NCBI GenBank assembly: GCA_002308135.1
Contig: DBVK01000064.1
Location: 1 to 7,150 of the forward strand
Source of the DNA: Bacteroidales bacterium UBA1266
Lineage (GTDB): Bacteria > Bacteroidota > Bacteroidia > Bacteroidales > WCHB1-69
Length of the DNA: 7,150 nt
Reading direction: 5' to 3'
Shown: positions 1 to 5,259 of the stretch, piece by piece
How positions within the stretch are numbered: the stretch's first letter is position 1
How the letters are laid out: every line of letters starts with the position of its first letter
Translations under genes and position numbers: made by a program
The notes under the pieces: generated by a model
Told to the model about the DNA's origin: nothing
Databases searched by the model: none
Seen by the model: only the letters and a program-made list of their open reading frames with translations

Positions 1-1
1 C

Positions 2-682
2 AACCTGCACGCCTCCGCCAACCGCAGAGCCTGCCTGCAGCCCTGCCGCAGGATGTACGAGGTGCGGGATGCGGACAACGAGATGGAGCTGCTCGTCAGC
101 GGGAAATACATATTGTCCCCGAAAGACTTATGCACCATAGGCTTTTTGGACAAAATCATCCAAAGCGGAGTCAGCATACTGAAAATTGAAGGGCGCGGAC
201 GCGCACCGGAATACGTGAAAACCGTGACCCAGTGCTATAAGGAAGCTGCGGCTGCCTGCCTGAACGGAACCTATGGGGAAGAGAAAGTGAAGGGCTGGAT
301 GCAACGCCTGCGCAATGTGTACAACCGGGATTTCTGGGACGGCTACTACCTCGGGCGGCGCCTGGGGGAATGGACGGAACGCTATGGTTCCCAAGCGCGC
401 AAAACCAAACAGTATGTGGGCAGAGTCACCAACTATTTCTCCAGGCTGCAAGTGGCGGAAATCCTCGTTGAGGACAGTCCTTTGCACCTGGGGGACGAGC
501 TTCTGGTGACAGGACCGGCCACCGGTGTCTATGAGGACACGGTAAGCGAACTGCGGGTTGCCCTGCAAAATGTGCAGCAAGCGGGAAAAGGCACGGCCTG
601 CTCCCTTCCGGTGCACGACAAGCTGCGCCGTAACGACAAAGTATACAGACTGATTCCGACTTGTGACAGCGATGTGTTCTAA
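2..682 (+). CDS. U32 family protein (TrhP/YegQ/RlhA-like), C-terminal part, 5' end outside window
   Basis: The open frame runs in from the left edge (frame starting at base 2) to TAA at 680-682, giving 226 residues. The Met at base 53 is internal, because the conserved ACLQPCRR segment precedes it. U32 proteins were first called collagenase-like peptidases; characterised members (TrhP, RlhA, UbiU/UbiV) support hydroxylation of tRNA, rRNA or ubiquinone and carry a cysteine-bound Fe-S cluster. Three plausible cluster cysteines are visible, at partial residues 11, 15 and 44 (in SPKDLC). The family signature KIEGR is followed by APEYVKTV. From about residue 137, QYVGRVTNYFS opens the small C-terminal beta-barrel domain, rich in hydrophobic strands and ending in KLRRNDKVYRLI. 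The acidic-aromatic segment NRDFWDGYYLG is typical, from memory, of Bacteroides homologues. The gene converges on the minus-strand envelope operon with 15 bp between stops. Family assignment is firm; the exact RNA substrate cannot be told from this fragment, so no symbol is given. Confidence 0.9.
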   Translation, partial: NLHASANRRACLQPCRRMYEVRDADNEMELLVSGKYILSPKDLCTIGFLDKIIQSGVSILKIEGRGRAPEYVKTVTQCYKEAAAACLNGTYGEEKVKGWMQRLRNVYNRDFWDGYYLGRRLGEWTERYGSQARKTKQYVGRVTNYFSRLQVAEILVEDSPLHLGDELLVTGPATGVYEDTVSELRVALQNVQQAGKGTACSLPVHDKLRRNDKVYRLIPTCDSDVF

Positions 683-697
683 GGCACGCGCCCTATC

Positions 698-2140
698 CTA
701 GTCCTCTTCCTTGGCGGCATTGGATTGGCGCTTTTTCCTTGCCACACCCCGTTTGCCTATGGACAATGAGAATCCGGTCTGGAAAGCGATACGCTGCATG
801 TCCTTCCACTGGTAATACAGCCCGTCAAAATTCATGGAGATGTTATACAGCGAGAGATACCAGTTGACAGGGCCGAATTTGAAATTGCCCCCCACACCCA
901 AAGTGTTGTTGTAGCCCATAGTGTTCACCATGGTATACAACACGGACAAATCAAAGAAAGAGCAAAAATGTCCGCTATAGCCTAAGGACAGTGCCGTTTG
1001 GGCATCCCCTTCATAAAAATCGGTACGGTTCACCACGGAAACACGCTGGTTTTCGGTGATGGAATATCGCGCCTCCACGATGAGTTTAGGGGTCAGGCGG
1101 GTGGTGTAGGCCTCCCCCTCATCCTTCAGCTCATGCTTGACCAATTGGCTCAAGGTGTCTTTGAGGTGCTCAAACGGGTGTTCCGAATTCATTATGCTGT
1201 TTATGACATCGTAGTCTATACCTTTGAATGTCAAGTAGCCATCCTCGTAAAAGCGGCTTTCCGGATTAACGCCAGCCGTCACATGCTTGAAGGAGGAAGG
1301 GCTTTCCGGATTCCAATGGATGGAACCAATATCCAACACGGATGCGCTGAGTCCGAATTTCAGGGGCAGCTCCACATCCACACCGGCGTCAAAGCCGAAG
1401 CCCCGGTTGCGTCCCATCAGCTGGGTGGCGGCCTGGAAGGCGCCGCTCTTGAACGCATCCATATCCGGCATGCACAGCATGGCATCCACCAAGCCGTTGG
1501 CATGGAGATTCCATTCGTTGTCCGTGTACAATTCCATATAGGCCTGTCTGGTCTGCACGTTTGCCAAACCTACCAGGTATTTCGGACGAATGCCCACCGT
1601 ATATTTCTTCTTAAAGGTTTTCTGCAGCAAGACGCCTGCTTCCAGGTAATTCGAACTGCTGGCAGAGAATTCCGAACGCACCGGCTTCCCAATGTACGTG
1701 CCATTACCTTCCATCAAATAGGCCAAGGCTTCCCCTGGCAGATGGAAATAGGTTTCCGAGCGCAGGTTCATACCGGCCTGCACATAAAAACTGCCGACGG
1801 AAACACCCACGCCCAGCAGTTCCATCTGAACGTCCAAACGGGTGTAATTCTTCTTCCCGTCCTTGAAATTTGAAATCAGTCGGTCTGTGTTCAAGTATTT
1901 GCAGTTGCCCTCCTGTATAAACACATCGTTATACGAAAAGAGCCCCGTGCCAAACCCCAGATTCAAATTGCTGAGTCCGATTCCGACATAGACTTTTCGA
2001 AAAGCCTGCTTGCCCGGATTGTAGTACAGCGACTGGTTGCTGGTACGCACCAGATATAGCGGATCCACCTGTGCCTTCACTACAGATACCAGCGACCCGA
2101 TAAGCAGGAGAACACCTATACTCTTTTTCATAGTTTGCAT
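698..2140 (-). CDS. DUF5723-type outer-membrane beta-barrel protein
   Basis: This is a 480-aa protein with an N-terminal signal peptide: basic MKKS, a hydrophobic core and a likely signal peptidase I site at VKA|Q near residue 23. The mature part alternates short amphipathic strands and turns, as in FadL/OprF-like outer-membrane barrels. The segment around residues 247-277 (GFGFDAGVDVELP, then LSASVLDIGSIHWN) is the pattern I associate with the Bacteroidota family DUF5723, whose function is not established. After the last clear strand (AFQTGFSLSIG, about 452-462) there is a short charged tail, basic then acidic. Two starts are possible: ATG at 2140, or ATG at 2131 (giving MKKS); the second makes a more ordinary signal peptide. 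It is the last gene of a three-gene minus-strand operon, 12 bp after the 536-aa lipoprotein gene, so it is probably the barrel partner of the lipoproteins. Family call fairly sure; role unknown. Confidence 0.85.
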   Translation of the reverse strand: MQTMKKSIGVLLLIGSLVSVVKAQVDPLYLVRTSNQSLYYNPGKQAFRKVYVGIGLSNLNLGFGTGLFSYNDVFIQEGNCKYLNTDRLISNFKDGKKNYTRLDVQMELLGVGVSVGSFYVQAGMNLRSETYFHLPGEALAYLMEGNGTYIGKPVRSEFSASSSNYLEAGVLLQKTFKKKYTVGIRPKYLVGLANVQTRQAYMELYTDNEWNLHANGLVDAMLCMPDMDAFKSGAFQAATQLMGRNRGFGFDAGVDVELPLKFGLSASVLDIGSIHWNPESPSSFKHVTAGVNPESRFYEDGYLTFKGIDYDVINSIMNSEHPFEHLKDTLSQLVKHELKDEGEAYTTRLTPKLIVEARYSITENQRVSVVNRTDFYEGDAQTALSLGYSGHFCSFFDLSVLYTMVNTMGYNNTLGVGGNFKFGPVNWYLSLYNISMNFDGLYYQWKDMQRIAFQTGFSLSIGKRGVARKKRQSNAAKEED

Positions 2141-2152
2141 CGTTGGTTCTGT

Positions 2153-3763
2153 TTATTTGGTATGCCAATTCACTTTAGCGTTCACCTTGGCGCCCATACG
2201 GACACGCAAGGTCTGGTCCGCGGTCAGCACCACCCGCTTCGACTGGGTGGTCGTCGCCGCAGCATCCAAAATAAGGTAACGGGTCTTCGCCAGATTGGAA
2301 ACCCTTCCCTTGTCAAAAGTAATGAAATCCGGTCCCGAATGCCTGGGAGCGGTCACCAAAGCCGTAACCGGATCCACCGAAGCGCCCTCCAAAACCGAAC
2401 GGTCAGCGAACAAGGAGTCCACCACGCGGAAATTGTTGTCGGCAAAAAAGACCTGCACATTCAGATTCAAGGGAATGCCGTTTACAAACTCATAGCGCAG
2501 CAGCACAGACTTCACATAATCCCAGGCATCGTCACCCAAGGTCTCGTCAATCTTGCTCAAACTACTGAATTTCAGAGTGTCCATATAATGAAACTGCTCT
2601 ATGGTGAGATCCAAAGGAAGCTCTATCCTCGCCTTCACATCATAACGGGCGTTCTCATCCAGGAAAAAGCGCCCCTTCTTCAGGGTGGCATACGCGGCAT
2701 AATCCACATAGCCCACGTTGCCTATCACCGCGTCTTTATTGATTTTCAGGGAATCATACGTATGAGTCACCTGACCTCTGAATGTCGGATAGTTGACATC
2801 AAAGGTGTATTTCTCGGAAGAAAGGAAATTATAGGACTGATGGGTTGAATTGTTATAGCATTTCAAGCGGCCGAGCTCACAAGCCAGATGAATACCGACA
2901 TTGGTTTCAACATCGGTGTGCAGCGTCATGTCACTCAACTGAAGGCCCAAACCCAGCTTATCCGCCATCAAGGAAAAGTCATACTTTCCGTTTACCAATT
3001 CCATGGAGGTGTCCCGGAACACCTCGCCGGTAATGTAGTGGAACTCCGGAATGCGCAGCACGTAATCCAGCTTCAGGGTAATCGCCGAGCTGTCCGCACA
3101 ACTTCCCGTGAACGGTTTGGACACGTACTTCAAATCAATGTGAACCGTGGTGTCGGACACAATGATATATTTATCCGTCAGGTCTATGTAGTTTTTTCCG
3201 AAACTGACTTTGCGCACATAGGGTTGCAAGATGCCGTCCTTAAGTTCCAAAATGGCGGGAGTGGAGATTTCCGCAGAAAGACAGGAAGTGTCCTCAAGGG
3301 GGCTGGACAGCAGGCATTCCATGAGACCGCTCTTCAGGTACACGGTGTCAATGCGTGCAAACGGAAGATTCAACGTCACGTCAAAACTCGTTGAACTATA
3401 CATCTCAAAAGTCGGATTGGATATGGAGAACGTATCCGTCCCCACAATGGAATCCTGCTTCAGCCAGGACATCACATCCAGCGAATCTGTATTATAATCC
3501 AATTCGTAGGCTATCAGGAAACGCTGGTCGGACGGATTGGTTCTCAAGGAAAAGCCGTTGACAGTGGTGTCCGAGACAAAATCCCGGATCTCCACTTCGG
3601 CATCCACCAGATTCGCCACCCAGGAGGCTTCGTAGTCTTTTACGCCTATCTTACTGAAATCAAAATCTTTCTCGTCAAATTTGCAAGCGCTTCCTGTCGT
3701 CGCCAGAACGGCACAGCCGCAGACAAACGACAGGAAACGTAAGCGCAAAAAGTCTTTTTTCAT
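2153..3763 (-). CDS. Large predicted surface lipoprotein of unknown function (536 aa)
   Basis: I do not recognise a named family. The N-terminus is basic (MKKDFLRLR), followed by a hydrophobic stretch and TTGSAC, so Cys27 is the likely lipidated residue; the -3 position (Gly) is atypical but tolerated in Bacteroidota. The residues after Cys27 (KFDEKDFDF) are strongly acidic, resembling the export tag that takes Bacteroidota lipoproteins to the cell surface. The rest has no membrane segments and reads as successive beta-strands, consistent with several beta-sandwich modules. The hexapeptide VSDTTV occurs twice (63-68 and 202-207). The C-terminal part (about 430-536) includes LNLNVQVFF, VDPVTALVTAP, AKTRYLILDA and LRVRM; its end resembles the C-terminus of the 193-aa lipoprotein upstream. 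It lies 32 bp after that gene and 12 bp before the barrel gene, so the three are probably co-transcribed. A structural or scaffold role at the outer membrane is inference only. Confidence 0.82.
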   Translation of the reverse strand: MKKDFLRLRFLSFVCGCAVLATTGSACKFDEKDFDFSKIGVKDYEASWVANLVDAEVEIRDFVSDTTVNGFSLRTNPSDQRFLIAYELDYNTDSLDVMSWLKQDSIVGTDTFSISNPTFEMYSSTSFDVTLNLPFARIDTVYLKSGLMECLLSSPLEDTSCLSAEISTPAILELKDGILQPYVRKVSFGKNYIDLTDKYIIVSDTTVHIDLKYVSKPFTGSCADSSAITLKLDYVLRIPEFHYITGEVFRDTSMELVNGKYDFSLMADKLGLGLQLSDMTLHTDVETNVGIHLACELGRLKCYNNSTHQSYNFLSSEKYTFDVNYPTFRGQVTHTYDSLKINKDAVIGNVGYVDYAAYATLKKGRFFLDENARYDVKARIELPLDLTIEQFHYMDTLKFSSLSKIDETLGDDAWDYVKSVLLRYEFVNGIPLNLNVQVFFADNNFRVVDSLFADRSVLEGASVDPVTALVTAPRHSGPDFITFDKGRVSNLAKTRYLILDAAATTTQSKRVVLTADQTLRVRMGAKVNAKVNWHTK

Positions 3764-3795
3764 GCGTTTCGGAAAAAAGCTAAATATAAAATGTC

Positions 3796-4377
3796 TTATT
3801 TGATTTTAGGTTTGAGCTCCATACCCATGAGGCCTCCGACTTCGACATCCAGTTCCGAAATCTCGGCAGGAATGGCGTCCATGTCAATGTTTCCGTAAAT
3901 ACGGACACGGACAGAGTCCTTGGAAAGCATGTATTTAGTCACGTCCGAAGCATCAATGTACAACTCCAGATAGGTTTTGGCAGGACGCTCCGACTTAGGC
4001 ATCAGGTGAGCAATGGTCTCCTCCGCCGTATTCGGGGTGGAAAAAGTCAAACGGGCATTGTCAATGAAATCAAACGATTTGGCATAGGTGGTATCCTTCA
4101 ATTGGAAGAAGAGCCTCTTCACAGACATCAGGTTCAGGCTTTTCACCAAATCCATACTACCATAATCGATAGCGGCTAACACACTGTCCAGATTCAGCAG
4201 CATCTTTTCATCCATCAGGGTATCCGGATCCCCATCCTTTTGGCCTTCCCTTTCCACGGTAAACTCCATGGGAGGCATGGATACATCTTCTTTAACATCT
4301 ACAGAATCAACAACATCGTCACACGACACAAAGGCAAATGCTAAACCTAAAAGTAGAAAACTGACTGTTTTTTTCAT
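3796..4377 (-). CDS. Small predicted surface lipoprotein (193 aa), first gene of envelope operon
   Basis: The start is taken at ATG 4377, giving MKKTVSFLLL, a textbook lipoprotein signal that ends in FVSC with Cys19 as the lipidated residue. The same frame stays open upstream to 4671, but that part would run through the promoter region and into the potassium regulator on the other strand, and it has no signal-like character. Residues after Cys19 (DDVVDSVDVKED) are acidic, matching the surface-export pattern of Bacteroidota lipoproteins. The mature protein (about 175 aa) has a variable, acidic linker (20-60), a helix-like segment (60-85) and a C-terminal beta-rich domain. That domain contains LFFQLKDTTYAKS (89-101), AKTYLELYIDA (133-143) and DSVRVRI (154-160). 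Equivalent short motifs occur in the 536-aa protein encoded next. No enzyme motif is visible. Function unknown; it heads the operon and is transcribed divergently from the potassium-uptake genes. Confidence 0.85.
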   Translation of the reverse strand: MKKTVSFLLLGLAFAFVSCDDVVDSVDVKEDVSMPPMEFTVEREGQKDGDPDTLMDEKMLLNLDSVLAAIDYGSMDLVKSLNLMSVKRLFFQLKDTTYAKSFDFIDNARLTFSTPNTAEETIAHLMPKSERPAKTYLELYIDASDVTKYMLSKDSVRVRIYGNIDMDAIPAEISELDVEVGGLMGMELKPKIK

Positions 4378-4431
4378 AATAATTTGGTTTAAAAAATGAA
4401 CGTGCAAAATTCTAAAAAAAATAAATACAAT

Positions 4432-4447
4432 ATGCACCTGCATGCAT
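4432..4447. repeat. Small inverted repeat / palindrome in the divergent promoter region
   Basis: ATGCA (4432-4436) and TGCAT (4443-4447) are inverted copies separated by six bases. A second TGCAT (4439-4443) also pairs with the first arm, and TGCATGCA (4439-4446) is a perfect 8-bp palindrome. The element lies upstream of the tentative minus-strand promoter, in the position of an operator. Plus-strand reading shows a T-run directly after it, which mimics a terminator, but a 5-bp stem is weak and no plus-strand gene ends there. Confidence 0.35.
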
Positions 4448-4537
4448 TTTTTTGTTTTTTTTATTTTTCCCCCTACCGCCCCTTCGCAAACGGAAAAAAA
4501 TTTTGGAGAACTTGGGAAAGGATATTCCTTTTTAAGG

Positions 4538-4545
4538 TACCTTTG
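4538..4545 (+). promoter_or_regulatory. Bacteroidota -7 promoter element for the potassium operon
   Basis: TACCTTTG is a perfect match to the TAnnTTTG element used by the primary sigma factor of Bacteroides. It sits 25 bp before the ATG of the RCK gene, giving a predicted short leader of about 20 nt. The expected -33 TTTG is poor: the nearest candidate is CTTG at 4511-4514, a few bases further away than ideal. The leader just before the ATG (AACACAAA) is A-rich and lacks a Shine-Dalgarno sequence, as is normal in this phylum. Position and sequence are seen; activity is inferred. Confidence 0.55.
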
Positions 4546-4570
4546 CTTTTTTAATAATTGCGAACACAAA

Positions 4571-5257
4571 ATGCAGACTGGAAAATTCGCCGTCATCGGC
4601 ATTGGGAACTTCGGGAAATCAATTGCCATCAATCTCGCCAAAAAAGGGGCGGAAGTCATGGCGATTGACATCGATTACGACAAGGTGGAGAATATCAGCG
4701 AGGATGTGGCCTATGCGGTCACCCTGAACGCCACCGACAGAAGGGCGCTGATATCCCAGGATATCAAAAGCTTCGACGCGGTCATCGTCGCTATTGGAAA
4801 CCCCTTTGAGCAACGACTGCTGTGTACGGCCCTGCTGCTGGATTTCGGCGTGAAACGCATCATCTGCCGTGCCGTAGGGCGCAACCAACGCTTCATTTTG
4901 CAAAAGATGGGCATCACCGAGATCATCTCTCCCGAGCAGGAAATCGGACTGTCCGTTGCGCGCCGGCTCATCAACCCCAGCCTGGTCTCCTACCTTGACC
5001 TTCCGGACGATTACAGCGTGGTGGAAATCATCGCCCCCAAGCATATCTGCAATATGGAATACGGCCAAGTCGACTTCAGGGACAAATACAAGCTCAGCCT
5101 GATCACCATCCGCCGCAACACAGAGGAATGGAACGGACAGCAGCGGCAGCATGTGCTGGGCGTTCCGGACACCAAAACCCTTATGATGGAGAACGACATC
5201 CTGGTGCTTTTCGGAAAGAACAGGGATATTGAGAAATTCGTGGAAATCAACAACTAG
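4571..5257 (+). CDS. ktrA: KtrA/TrkA-family potassium-uptake regulatory subunit (RCK protein)
   Basis: This is a cytoplasmic regulator of 228 aa, the length of single-RCK KtrA proteins and about half of the duplicated E. coli TrkA. The RCK_N Rossmann domain (1-137) starts with FAVIGIGNFGKSIA: a GxGxxG dinucleotide loop at 10-15 and an acidic residue, Asp33, at the end of the second strand (AIDID) for the ribose. ATDRRAL (54-60) and DAVIVAIG (69-76) follow the family pattern. SPEQEIG (120-126) holds Glu122, which aligns by eye with the cation-binding Glu125 of Bacillus KtrA. The RCK_C domain follows (about 138-228), opening with VSYLDLPDDYSVVEI and ending DILVLFGKNRDIEKF. The loop residue corresponding to KtrA Arg16 is Asn13. 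ATG 4571 is chosen because it places the first beta-strand at the N-terminus; the upstream in-frame extension crosses the promoter. The stop lies 2 bp before the transporter start. By family knowledge, such proteins form an octameric ring that gates the transporter on nucleotide binding. Confidence 0.93.
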   Translation: MQTGKFAVIGIGNFGKSIAINLAKKGAEVMAIDIDYDKVENISEDVAYAVTLNATDRRALISQDIKSFDAVIVAIGNPFEQRLLCTALLLDFGVKRIICRAVGRNQRFILQKMGITEIISPEQEIGLSVARRLINPSLVSYLDLPDDYSVVEIIAPKHICNMEYGQVDFRDKYKLSLITIRRNTEEWNGQQRQHVLGVPDTKTLMMENDILVLFGKNRDIEKFVEINN

Positions 5258-5259
5258 GC

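Larger units (their letters stand above)
4378..4570. promoter_or_regulatory. Divergent intergenic promoter region (envelope operon / potassium uptake operon)
   Basis: These 193 bp separate two divergent start codons, so at least one promoter must face each way. The region is AT-rich with long homopolymers: A8 at 4414-4421, T7 at 4447-4453, T8 at 4455-4462 and A7 at 4494-4500. For the minus strand, the closest match to TAnnTTTG is GAATTTTG (read on the minus strand, 4412 to 4405), one mismatch, 28 nt before the lipoprotein start. Its upstream TTG (4430 to 4428) is closer than usual, so that promoter is only tentative. No gene or structured RNA is apparent. Confidence 0.6.

Noticed and set aside
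128..616. 162-codon open frame on the minus strand within the U32 gene
   Set aside because: It is the reverse-frame shadow of a well-conserved coding region and has no independent support.
998..1873. 291-codon open frame on the plus strand
   Set aside because: It lies wholly antisense to the DUF5723 gene, has a His/Gln-rich composition typical of a reverse-frame shadow, and has no recognisable domain or start signal.
2135..2848. 237-codon open frame on the plus strand
   Set aside because: Antisense to the 536-aa lipoprotein gene, whose signal peptide and operon context are convincing; the composition is that of a shadow.
4432..4468. Rho-independent terminator on the plus strand
   Set aside because: There is a 5-bp stem followed by T-runs, but no plus-strand gene ends upstream, and both flanking genes begin here; an operator or chance palindrome is more likely.
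4442..4570. 43-codon upstream extension of the RCK gene
   Set aside because: It translates homopolymer-rich promoter DNA (Phe-rich), and the Rossmann first strand starts right after the ATG at 4571, as in family members.
4378..4671. 98-codon N-terminal extension of the 193-aa lipoprotein
   Set aside because: It would cross the divergent promoter region and the RCK gene, and it would bury a textbook lipoprotein signal in the middle of the protein.
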